From Chytridium lagenaria (Eukaryota > Chytridiomycota > Chytridiomycetes > Chytridiales > Chytridiaceae), in contig JAHLKC010000093.1 of assembly GCA_025449115.1 (NCBI GenBank), forward strand, positions 102,372-166,371: a stretch of DNA of 64,000 nucleotides. Reading direction: 5' to 3'. The notes beneath the pieces were generated by a model, which worked only from the letters and a program-made list of their open reading frames with translations, was not told where the DNA came from and did no database searches. Of this stretch, positions 1 to 10,368 are shown in pieces; the first letter of the stretch is position 1; each line of letters starts with the position of its first letter. The translations under genes and the position numbers were made by a program.

Positions 1-826
1 GAAGGGGAAGGGAGGAGCCCAAGCAGGGTCTGTAATGTTCCTAGCATCAGCTCCGATGATACCAGCAACGTGGGTTCCGTGACTAGTAAAGTAAACTAGT
101 TAGCGAATCACTTCTAAACGATAGTAATAACAAGATTGATTTATGCATACCTGGAAGTACCGCAAGAGTCAAAGGGGTCGGAGTCTTGCACAGCTCCCCC
201 AGCGGCAGAAGAAAACTATCACCGACCAATATCCCATCCAAAGGATGTTCTGCAACCAGGACCATAGCAGCCTCCGAGAGCGGGGTGCTTATAGTCGACA
301 CCAGAGTCGATAACAGCGACCCTGATGCCCTTTCCAGTGAGGCCCAGCTTTTCCCTAACCTCGTTGACCCCAGTGATGGAGTGGATGCTCTCAGGGGCAA
401 ACCGCTGTTGCTGGCCCCGTTGGTCGTCAGAGACAGGAGCGGGGGGTTCGACGTAGTGGACGGCAAAGATGTCGGAGACGGCGGGGATGTCAGTCACAAG
501 TTGGTCGACTATATGGAAAGGAAAGATTATACATTTAAATGGTGATTTGCAGAAACGGATGCCAACAAAGACTTACCGTGCTCTCCAGCAATTCTGATGG
601 AAACGGAGTTGGTGAACTTGTTCTCCATGGTCAGAGTTATGGCGATGTCCACATTCTTCTCTGAAAAGTACTTGTTGACGGTCTCGACAGCGTCCACGCC
701 TTGACCGAATTCAAGGACGTAGGCGCCGTACATGGCAGCAGGGTCCTCGGCGCCACGGATGCGAAGCCTTCGAGCGGCTGCACCGGCGATAAGGGACGCC
801 ATAGCAATTAGTTTGCGAAGGAGCAT
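1..826 (-). CDS. Secreted subtilisin-like serine protease (S8A), 5' part only
   Basis: This is the N-terminal part of a secreted peptidase S8 gene; the rest lies beyond the left edge. The start at 826 gives a signal peptide (MLLRKLIAMASLIAGAAA) followed by an inhibitor-like propeptide. Exon 1 is 577-826, and an intron at 509-576 (GTAAGT...TAG) joins in phase to exon 2. Exon 2 carries the catalytic Asp in VIDSGVDYKHPALGG. After a second intron (acceptor near 104) the catalytic His block reads SHGTHVAGI. The frame is interrupted at 211-231: the stretch following the Asp domain needs two compensating one-base shifts to continue to the DSDPFDSCGTS block. This is either sequence error or a damaged gene. 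The tandem paralogue is at 1737-5517. Family assignment is firm; functionality is uncertain. Confidence 0.85.
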
Positions 827-1736
827 GGCGATGGATGTTTGGTAATATGGAAAAGGATGTGTGTGTGTGTGTTTGAGTGTGGGGATGGTCTATATGTTCT
901 ATAAATCTAAAAAGCGAGTTCTCTATAATAAGGAAGACCAAAACAAACAAATAAAAAACAACAGAAACAGGCTCTTAGAAACGTCGAAGTAAAGAAGACG
1001 CTTGCCCTTTTATACACGGTTTTTTCTCATAATTTAAAGAAAATATGTAAAATTATATCGGTCGATGCCACGTTGCATCAACATCGACATCATCATCGTC
1101 GTCATCATCATCGCTTCTTTTTTTAATATCTCAACGTCCTGTACGATCTTCTCGGCTCCCCTGGTTTCGCCTGTTTGAGGGTGAAACCATTTCCAAAGTA
1201 TAAAGATTTCAGCACCGCATCACGCATGTAAAGGCGTAACATCAAAAATGAATCCGGCCTTGAAGGGCTGAAACATTCATGATCCTCCTTGATTCATTCC
1301 ACCGCTGCACACGTCAATTTTGACAGTTTCCTTATTAGGTTTAACCTAATTTGGACAAAAGTAAATGCTGACACGTATTACAATGAAATAGGATGGCGTC
1401 ATAGCACATGAGGGCAACGTCATTTACTTTTATTTTTCACGAATCTGATGTCACACACACGCACAGTTTCACCCTTTGAGCCATTTGAAAGAATGATAGA
1501 ATATTAATAACAAATTTAAGCAATTTCTTAAAATGAGGCTTCTACTGTATTCTTAACATCTGAACACTAACATGAAAGAGGTTTTTTTTTAAAAAAGGCA
1601 AAGAAAACCGAGATTCCAAAACACCCTGCTCAACAAAAACTTTAAGCGTAAAGGTATTTCCAAAAACCGTTTAACGGAAAGGAACTGTATCCCAGAAAAA
1701 ACAAAAGAAACAACAGGAAAAGGGGGAACCAAAGTT
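827..1736. other. Intergenic region between tandem proteases
   Basis: This holds the promoter side of the left protease and the 3' side of the right one. It is AT-rich with a short CATCATCATCGTCGTCATCATCATC run at about 1081-1112. I see no credible coding sequence. Confidence 0.5.
870..910 (-). promoter_or_regulatory. TATA-like box and TG microsatellite upstream of protease
   Basis: A TATA-like stretch (TTTATAGAA on the minus strand, near 897-906) lies about 75 bases upstream of the start at 826, with a short (TG)n run at 859-872 between them. This is a plausible core promoter by position only. Confidence 0.3.
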
Positions 1737-4700
1737 TTAGTAAACAAGGTTCAACACTGGCGACATGACGGTATCAAAGTCCGTTCCAGCAACCGGTGCA
1801 TTGATCCTCCCGAAATGCCTTAACGCCGTAAACCTGATTTGATACTGTCCAGCCGGGATCTTGACCCTCTGCGCATTCACCTCAGTCGCGTTGGTGATGA
1901 CATCTCCCTTCCATCTGTAAAGGGTGGGACGGGGCAACGAAGTAGCATGGAGGACAGAGTTCCTTTGAATACCTTGACCAAAGAACAAGGAAGCAGGGCC
2001 CGCCGATGTGATGGCGTTCGCGGCGTCAGGTTGAAGAGAGAAAGAGTCGGAGGCGAAGAGGAACATGGAGGTTTGACGTTTAATACCGAGGGGAGAGAGG
2101 GTGGACCAAGCTTTACCCCTGTACAGGGCTTCGATGCGACCGAATCGGGAGTTGGTGGAGAACACGGGGAGGATGAGAGCGCCGGTGGTGAGGTTGAGGG
2201 TTGCACCTGTTGTGAGGGTTGGAAGGCGTTGGTTGGGGAGTAGACGCCTGTGCAAAGGTGGCGTTGGCGGAGAGAAGGTGATGCCGTTGCGACCGAGTTG
2301 GGTGGAGAGAGCGCGGAGACCGGCATCCATGGATGGGGAGGAGCGGGAGAAGATGGGGCGGCTTTCCAGTCACCAACGAGACCAGCGTAAGGGACGGTAG
2401 CGGCTTTAGTGTCTTCACCTTTGACGGAGACGGTGATGTAACCCGAGTAGATGGGGTAAAGGCCTTGAATGGCGTTTGAGGGGGCGGAGAAGTCGGTTCT
2501 GAAGGAGCGGGACTCGCCGGGAGCGAGAGTGAATTCGAGGGAATCCACAGGGTTGTTGTTACGGTAGAAACGGACGGTGGCGTAGTCTGGGGTGTACTTT
2601 TGGGTGGTGGCGATTTGGAGGGTGTCGTCACCAGCGTTCATGGGGGTCACCATGAGGGCGGGTTGGTGGGCGACAATGTAGGTCAAAGGGGTGTGGCCTT
2701 GTTGGTGACGGTGAGACGGTAGTGTTGGTTGATGTTCTGGGTGTCGTTGAGAGCGAGACGGGATGGGTAGACAAGGGTCTTGGAGGTGACGGCTTGGAAG
2801 GCGTTGATGAGACCGGCTCCCTGGTAAGCGACGGAATCGATCAAATCGGTTCCGAATTTCTTTTGGGGGTTAGCAGAGTTTTGGAGGATGGTCCTTAATT
2901 GATCAAAAGTGGGACGGTCTCTGCCCAAGGCTTGGAGAACGAGAGCGGCAACACCGGCAGCGTAAGGAGAGGCCATGGAGGTACCAGACTTGGTGTCGTA
3001 AGGGGTTTTGAGGGGGTTTGAAGGGTTGTTTTGAGCAAACTTGCTGATGGTGCTGTAAACGAGTCCACCGATACCACCGATATCAGGCTTGATCAAAAGG
3101 TCCTGGTCAAGACCGGGGCTAGAGAACGATGACACGGTACCAGCAGTGGGGACACCAAAGAGTCTAAGGTCCTGGCTGACGACAATCTTGGGGGTCTGAC
3201 CGGCCTTGACGGCGGCAATGATCTGTTGACCGAGTTGGCGGGAAGTGAAGAGGGAGGGGATACGGGAGATCCACCGATGGAGACGAGTTCGGTGGTGTCA
3301 GAGTAGAGGATACAGTAGGCTGCTCCGTAGGTAGCGGCCCAGTTGCAACGGGCGGCGGAACCACCACCAACAGCGGTGTCACCCCAACGGATCAAAAGAC
3401 CCTTTCCAGCCAGGTTGGCTGTAGAATAAAAAGTTAGCTTTAGCATCAGGATATAGATAACAAAATCAAAGAAAAAACTTACGAGCAGGGACAGCGACAG
3501 GGTAAGGTCCAGACCCGTCACCCTGCTTGTTGGTCTCGTCAGCAGCAAGATCGTTAACAACAATCTCAATCTCCTGTCCAAAGGGAAACCTTCCATTGTT
3601 GGATCTAAAGGTAAAGAAACAAACGTTGGTTATTATACACGGTCTCCATTAATGTAAACAAATACTCGAGAAATACACACCCAACACCGTATTGGAAGCT
3701 GGAAGAACCAAACCCAAGGAACGGGCGTGGAGTTTCAGCGTTATCAAAGGCAGCCACTCCCATTCCTCCGGGAGCGACACCAGGGATCCAGACGCAAAAG
3801 ATCCAGAACGACCACTGTTACCAGCAGAAGCAAACACAAAGTGTCCTGAACGATATTATTAAATTACTAAGCCCGCAAGCGAAAATGGGGACGGAGATTA
3901 TTAAAGATGGAGACTTACCCTTCTCGCCGACACGGGTGGCAGCGACCGCTGCGGGACCGTCGTTGTAGGTAGGTCCTCCACCGATGGAGAGGTTCATAAT
4001 GTCACAACCATCTTCAATGTCATTGCATGTTAGAAAAAGAACGGACAGGGTAGGAACTAGGGTAATTCTTTAAACTCACCGTCAGCTGCGCGGTAGATGG
4101 CCTGAGCCATGATATCAGTAGCGGTGCTGCCTTCACATCCGAAACTATGTATTACGTTAGCATGATGGTTGACTAGACCTTTAAGAAACTCACACTCGGT
4201 ATGCACCAAGGGTGACATCGGGTGCGACACGGTAAAGGCGACAGAGGCAGCCCAGGTGGGGTCGGTGATGTTACGGGGCTAAATAATAAGTTTTATAAAT
4301 TAAAAAGGGTTAAAAGGAAATTAAAGAAATGAGTTATAATTTAGAAAGAGGAAAAAGAGACTCACGTCAGCTCCAACGATTCCGGCAACGTGGGTACCTG
4401 AAAAAGTGGATGTGATTAGGAAATTGCGTGATTTAGAGTTGAGGCGATAATTTCAAATATGAGCAGATAATCTTCTCACCGTGAGCACTCTAAAGAAAGG
4501 AAAAGTAGATATGAGTTATACGTACAAACAGTGGAAAAACGAGAGAAAAAAATTAACGTACCGGAGCACACTCATCAAGAGGATCATTGTCCGGAACGAT
4601 AAGGCCGTTATCTCCATTGTAAGCGTTTCCAACAAAATCGTAACCAAACGCCACACGTTTCCCCGGTCCAAACCCACCACCAAGGGCAGCATGGTTGTAG

Positions 4701-5517
4701 TCGACACCCGTGTCAATGATACCAACTTTGATGCCCTTTCCAGTGAGACCAAGCTTGGATCTCGCTTCATTCACACCAGTGAGGGAGTGGAAGCCTTCAG
4801 GAGCGAATTCCTGGATACCTTCTGTGGATACAGGGGCAGGGATGCTGACAGTGCGGACCTTTTGGATAGAAGGGATGAGTTGGGTGGGTCGTGATGCAAC
4901 AAAAAAATTTGTTTGTTGATTTCAAATTTAATCAAAAAGAAAAGTAAGCCCTTTTTAGACACTCACCGCGAAGGCGTCGATTGCTTTGGGCATGTCGCTG
5001 ATGAGGCTCTGGTCTGCAAAATGGTATTGATCGGATTAATGGTTGTTGGGCATAGACAGTGTATGGATCAATCAAAGAGGGAGGACTTGATTAGATTCTA
5101 AAACAGCCAAACTCACCATGTTCACCGCTGATGGCAAAGGAGACGGCGTTGGTGTAAGAGTTTGAGACGCTAAGACGGATGGTAGCCTCGACACCAAGGT
5201 TTCCAAAGTATTCCTTGACAGTGTCAATCGCATTCACACCTTTGAACGCGAAATGTCAGCATAACATGCAATGATGATCATATTGGTGATCAAAGAAAGG
5301 CAAAAAGTCAAAAGCAGCCCAAGAACGCAGACTAGGGTGGACATCCACAACCATATGATCTATAAAACAAGAGGAATGAAATGGGATACGCACCCTGCTC
5401 AAACTCCATAAAGTAAACACCCTTGATGGTGTCTGGTGCAGAGACATCGCGGATGCGGAGTCTCCCTGCAGAGGCTCCAGCGACGAGAGCCGCAAGGATG
5501 ATGTTTCGAATAAACAT
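1737..5517 (-). CDS. Secreted subtilisin-like protease with PA domain (S8A), multi-exon
   Basis: This is an extracellular endopeptidase of the S8A family with an inserted protease-associated domain. The start at 5517 (MFIRNIILAALVAGASA) is a signal peptide and is followed by the same RLRIR motif as the left paralogue. Exons by splice sites: 5394-5517, 5117-5239, 4967-5013, 4562-4858, a 10-nt microexon 4480-4489, 4366-4397, 4194-4278, 4080-4144, 3919-4011, 3681-3845, 3483-3604 and about 1737-3419. Catalytic Asp is in IIDTGVDYNHAALGG, His in AHGTHVAGI (split across the microexon), oxyanion Asn in FASAGNSG and Ser in GTSMASPYAAGVAAL. The PA-like segment sits between Asn and Ser, and an Fn3-like C-terminal region follows. 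The frame changes by one base near 4231, 3795, 3265, 2690 and 2357, while conserved sequence continues on each side. It could be a pseudogene, but consensus indels are a simpler explanation. Confidence 0.88.
4480..4489 (-). other. 10-nt microexon carrying the catalytic His codon
   Basis: The exon AGTGCTCACG is flanked by a TTTAG acceptor (4490 onward on the plus strand) and a GTGAGA donor (4474-4479). Only its inclusion joins the upstream DECAP frame to the downstream GTHVAGI frame and restores the His-Gly-Thr-His signature of S8 proteases. Confidence 0.75.
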
Positions 5518-5564
5518 GAGGCTGTAAGGAAATGGGAATAAAAAGAAAAGCGGCAGAGAGAGAG

Positions 5565-5590
5565 AGAGAAGCATATAAATATATTTTATT
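5565..5590 (-). promoter_or_regulatory. TATA-like region upstream of protease start 5517
   Basis: The minus strand reads AAATATATTTATATGC about 55-70 bases upstream of the start codon. A (GA)n run at about 5553-5570 lies between. This is positional evidence only. Confidence 0.3.
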
Positions 5591-5731
5591 TATTTATTAT
5601 TCAATTATTCATTGAGAATTAATTCATCCATCACAAGTAATATGTAAAGTAATACAAACAAACCACAAGGGGAAAGTATTCAATTATAAATATTATTATT
5701 CTATATGAAAAAAATAAATATCTATTATCGG

Positions 5732-5749
5732 TTGGGTGAAGCTGGGTGA
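5732..5749 (+). repeat. Left direct repeat of the recombinase element
   Basis: The 18 bases TTGGGTGAAGCTGGGTGA match 8272-8289 exactly. It lies about 108 bases beyond the recombinase stop codon at 5857. Confidence 0.7.
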
Positions 5750-5856
5750 AGGCAACCTCAACCAATGAAAAGATTTGTTTATTTTTTTTAAAAAAAAAAG
5801 AGTTGAAAAACAGTTATTAAAAAATTGCCTCTGGGTGAAGGTTGGGTGGAGGTCAA

Positions 5857-8161
5857 TCAACGACCATCATTCCTCACGACGCCGCCCTTCTCGCCATCCA
5901 CCACCACGAACACCTCCCCAGAAGGCGCTCCACCGCCACCCGGCCTCTTCACCCCCACTCCGCACTGGCCACCCTTCCCCTTGCATCGGGTCCTTGAGAA
6001 CGTTGATGGTGCAAAGTTGCCCCATTTGCGGATGAAGAGCTCTTGGTCACCCCCGCAGTGATCACGGAAGCAGAGGAGGATGGGAGCCATGGTCATGTTG
6101 CAAAAGTTTCTTGCTGCATCGGTGAGAGTTGAAGTATCACGGTCATCAGAACTCAAGGATCCCTCAAAGGTAATTAGAAAGTTCAGCTTATCTTCCCCTG
6201 ATTTCTGCTCCGCTAATCTAAACCTCTCAGGTAAGTCATTTACCCCACCTCTTCGTTTCCTTTTCTCCCCTGTATTCACCACAACATCATCTTCCCTTGA
6301 TCTTTTGAGCTTTGGAGATAGGTGTGTGGATGAGCGGGTAGTCTCAATTTCCATCGTTCCCTCCCCATCCCTTTGCTCCTCTTCTCGTAGACCCGTCTCT
6401 CCACCTCCATCCACTGCTTGAGCGACGTCTTCCTCCCCTATCTGTCCCTCTTCTTGTGGTTCAATTCCACTTGGATTGGATTTTGTTGCATTGCGTCGTT
6501 GAAGAACGTAGAGTTCAATCAAGGTGAGTAGATCATCCGCCAAAGTTTGGTTGAGGTGCCCCTTCACAATCCTGTTAATGTTGTCGCGAATGGTGGGTGC
6601 TGAAGAGTATTCCTCTGCAGAAATGAGGGCCCGTCGGATGGAATAATCGGGTCGCGCGGGATTGATTTTACAGTGGTCTGTAAAAAATCGTTCGGCTAAT
6701 ACAGGTAGCTTCGTAATATCACCGTTATTAGCTATCCTTTGAACGATTTGCAGATCTTGATTGTAAACTGATGTCCACTTGAGCTTAGGGATCACAGATT
6801 CGGAGTTGTCCATTTGAGTTTTTCGTTTGTATAGTTCCAGGAGTGTGCTCGCGTCCTTCCTGTACTTCGCTGAGCTGGAAATGGATTTGTGCCGTGCGGA
6901 GAGCATGATTTCTGCCTCTCCACCATCACCCCAAACGGCAAAGAGGTAGCCTGTTTTTCGATTTGAGTGAGTGCCAAAAGGTCCCGGTCTCTTGATGACC
7001 TTGTGGCAAAGATTCTTGTATGCGGTTTGGTAGGCGTCATACGAAATATTATTCTTCACGCTCTTGTCTGGGTTTGGTGAGGCGAGAAGAGCCGTTAATT
7101 GATCCTTGTCAGGGAAAAGGAAGCCGGAGACCACGCCGAGAAGTTTGACGTAAATCAGGAGGTGACGAATAGGGCATAATTGAGGAAATGTGTCGTCCCG
7201 CCATAAGGTAAGATAGACTGGGCTCTTGTCGCTCTTTCCCTTTGCAACGCAATAATCATGTTAGAGAAATAAAATATATATAAATCGTAACCAACCTGTA
7301 TTTTGATGACCAAGCTCTCTAGCGTCAAATCTGTCGTTATTAATGAAAGATTCTCCTGAATGTCCTCAAATTCAATATTGATGACTTCATCACACCGCAG
7401 GAAAAGACGTATCGCGATGAGGGTGCAAACCCACAGTTCCAGGTCCCACAAGGTTGTAGCTTCAGAACCGATTAAGTGATCGCGAATGTCCAAGAGTTCA
7501 TGCGGTAAGATGGCTGAATCTCCAGAGGCCTGGTAGGATGATCCATTTTCGTGTTCTCTCCTTTGGTGTGTTTAAGAAGACGACTTTCAGTAGGATTTCC
7601 TGCACTCCACACCTGCGGCACCAGCGGATGCCATCGGCATCCTTTTGGAATCTCGTGAAGAATGGCATTTGCAGCACATAGCTCGCAAACCTCCTTGTAG
7701 GGCCCATTTTGCTTCCGGGTAAGATGTAAATCTCCAATCGCCGAGTACAGTTGGTCGAGGTTGCGCGGGTCCGACCATTTTCCGTCCGTTGGGATTGGCT
7801 CCCCCAAAACATCCTTCACAAGATTATCATCCCGGTCCAAAAGCAATGGATACTCGTCCGGGTCCCTCCTCTTCCATTGGACGTAAAGGTCGATGGATTC
7901 CGGCCTCATGGATGGGCAAAAATGCTTCGGAGGCTTCTCTTCCAGAATGATGAGGCTATCATAATCCCCAATACGCTCAAAAAACTTCCTGAGTCCACGG
8001 AAGTGTTTCTCGTACGCCCGTTGAGTGTTGGGCTCGTGTTTCATGGAGGTCATGGTCTTGGAAGTCTCCTCCATGACGCATCCTATCCTCTGAATGGCTG
8101 CTGCTAGACCCGCATCAGCAAGCGCCTGGATGGCTGTTCTTCTCTCGTTGTTCATTTTCAA
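5857..8161 (-). CDS. Tyrosine recombinase of Crypton type
   Basis: This is a site-specific recombinase that would cut and rejoin DNA through a catalytic tyrosine. The N-terminal 200 residues (8161 to about 7500) resemble a core-binding domain, including a motif of type TQRAYEKHFRGLRKFFE. The catalytic domain shows Arg I in RLFLRCDEVINIEFEDI, then after an intron at 7240-7295 (GTTGGT...AAAG) the His-x-x-Arg box in GTHSNRKTGY, a second His in SARHKS and the likely nucleophile Tyr in SAKYRKDA. The C-terminal 200 residues are acidic then basic (KLKRSRE, GEKRKRRGG), plausibly a DNA-binding region. A one-base frame change occurs near 7500. Flanking direct repeats support a mobile element. All catalytic positions are present, so the enzyme could be active if the frame change is an artefact. 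Confidence 0.8.
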
Positions 8162-8271
8162 CTTTTATTTGCCTTGCCGCAACTTTCGTCCGGCTTCTCT
8201 GGAGTTTTTTCGCTTGCTTTTGCCGGGGCATAATGCTTTGGTGTCAAAGTATAAAAATTTGAAGTCCGAAA

Positions 8272-8324
8272 TTGGGTGAAGCTGGGTGAGAGTGGGTGAA
8301 GCAGTGGGTGAGACGTGGGTGAAC
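8272..8324 (+). repeat. Right direct repeat plus GGGTGA-rich tract
   Basis: The 18-base repeat at 8272-8289 is extended by three further GTGGGTGA-type units to 8324. It lies about 110 bases upstream of the recombinase start at 8161, so the two ends are nearly symmetric around the gene. Confidence 0.65.
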
Positions 8325-10368
8325 ATATTTAAGGAAATTGTAGTTTATTTTATTTTTGGGTTTATAATCAGATAAAATTATTATTAACGTTTTGCACTGC
8401 ACACTAATAGGTAAGTAAATACTGCACACTGCACACTGCACACCTGCACACGAATAATAATAAAATAAGGTTTAAAAATATAATAATGAACACGGTCCCT
8501 TATCCATTATCAGTCACTCTCTCTGTGACATTTCCCTAATATGGAAAGCTTGTGACAATCCTCCTGCTCCAAATCACAACAATGTAGTACAAGACATGTT
8601 ATTTCCTAAAAAGGGACTGGTGCCATTTTGTGATCCGTCAAGGGCACGCACGTCTGATGCTTTTGCTGGCAGAGCAAAAATACTTATTACGATAATTATT
8701 ACTAATGAATGAATGAATTAATGCGTATTGCGTGTGGTGGGTGATGATGATGATGCCACCGGGTGGGTTCAAAACATTTTCTTTCTTTATCCTTATTTTT
8801 AGTCATTTTTCCGCAAACAAAGGCAACTTTACACGACACCCCTTTGGCAAACCTAATAACGTTTTTCCCTTGACACTAATAATTATACCGTGAATTGGCT
8901 ACAGCCTGTCAATATGCCTGAGCCCAACATGTAGGCTTGTTCTATCTTTTAGGTTTTTTCTTCGCGTTTGGCGGTGGGGTCACGACCCACCAACGACCTT
9001 TCTTCTTTCAAAAGAAGGACCAATAACGAAACATCATTAAATAAGCTTTCTGCAAGAAAAGCTAGGGATGCGGTTACGATCCTTACCATTACACCACATG
9101 CATCTCTTGTCGCAAGCTAAAAAAAGACGCGTCGTCATGAAGAGCACAGTTACCACCTCCCAATTACCTTAACTTTTCAGCAGTAAAGAAAAAAAGAAAA
9201 CCATATTCCCACTGAAACCCAAAGCTGCTACAAGTTGCATAAAGACTTTATGCTAGGTTACAGCAACATCAGGTTTATGGGAACATCGTATTTTAACCAG
9301 CTACCACGTTCAACACCCCATCAACAGAAAAATGATCCGTTAGCGAACCGACGGAAGCCCAAAAACCCAACATATTCCCATCAAAGTTCATACCCTCTCC
9401 CCACAATCCACATACTGCTTCAACCAATTACCATCCCCCTAAAATCAAAATTCCAAGAGCTCCCTGTCAGCATCCCAACTTTCTTTCCATCCGAGCCTAT
9501 ACAGTTAGTCCCAGGCCATGAACAGAAGGAGAAGGTTCTACACCAGCCAACAGTGCCGTCGCTGTTATGAACGACAGGGTTGAGAAAACCAAAGTAGTGT
9601 TTATTTTATTTGTCATCAGAACCACTTCTTCAGAATTAAGCAATTATCAAAAACTGGGCAGACCTTGATTCTAACCTACATTTTTATTGGAGTCATGACC
9701 TTGCTTTAAAAAAAAATCCAAATTGGTTGGTTAATACCTTGCCTCTAGCTTTGAAAAAGTCACCCCTTGGTAGGAACAGTCTCAAATACCAAATAGTTAT
9801 TCGCAACCGTCTCAAAACCATTTGCATTCTATATTGGCAAAGAGCAAAAAGTCACCGTTTATCAACACAGTCACTTTCACAAAAAACAGCCAACAAACAT
9901 CCTTTCAACGAAAAAGAGAGGAAAAAAAAGGCATTAATTACGTTGAGATAATAATGATACAAGAAGAAAGAACAGAAAGAGAAATCGGGACATAAAAAAA
10001 GAACACAGAAAAGAAAAAAAAACAGTGACCAGAAAAAAAATCAAACAAAACAATCAAGTTGAGGGGGTGGTAAGTGTGGGAGGACTGAGACGTGACAAAT
10101 AGGAGAGAAACGTGAACGGACAAAAATAAAAGAGAGTGAAAAAAAAAAGGTAAAACAACAACATCATCAACAACAAAGGAAAAAGACGATATTTAAAAAC
10201 AAAACAACACCCCCAATATCCCTCTAAACCAAATCAAATCAAAAAAAGATCAAACCAACATTCAACGGAAAAAAAGGGAGCAATTTCAAATAAGGGGAGG
10301 TTGGGCGGAAGATTTGAGAGAAAAAAGACAATCGGGATGACGATTTATGCAAGTATATGCTTACACAT
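8325..10368. other. AT-rich intergenic region
   Basis: About 2 kb without convincing coding sequence. It contains short A-runs and low-complexity purine tracts, especially 9900-10200. A tRNA-like A-box (TGGTGTAATGG, minus strand near 9098) has no matching folded tRNA around it. Confidence 0.5.

Larger units (their letters stand above)
5732..8324 (-). mobile_element. Crypton-like tyrosine-recombinase element bounded by direct repeats
   Basis: An 18-base motif, TTGGGTGAAGCTGGGTGA, occurs at 5732-5749 and again in the same orientation at 8272-8289. Further GGGTGA units lie at 5829-5850 and 8284-8324. Between them is a single gene for a tyrosine recombinase (5857-8161). This is the structure expected of Cryptons: no inverted repeats, no DDE transposase and direct repeats at the ends that can serve as recombination sites. 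Crypton termini described in fungi are usually shorter repeats, so the exact boundaries here are inferred; comparison with an empty site would settle them. Confidence 0.65.

Noticed and set aside
9060..9115. tRNA-like A-box (TGGTGTAATGG) on the minus strand
   Set aside because: No acceptor stem pairing and no proper T-arm at the right distance; a GGTTACGATCC on the other strand is not a valid B-box.
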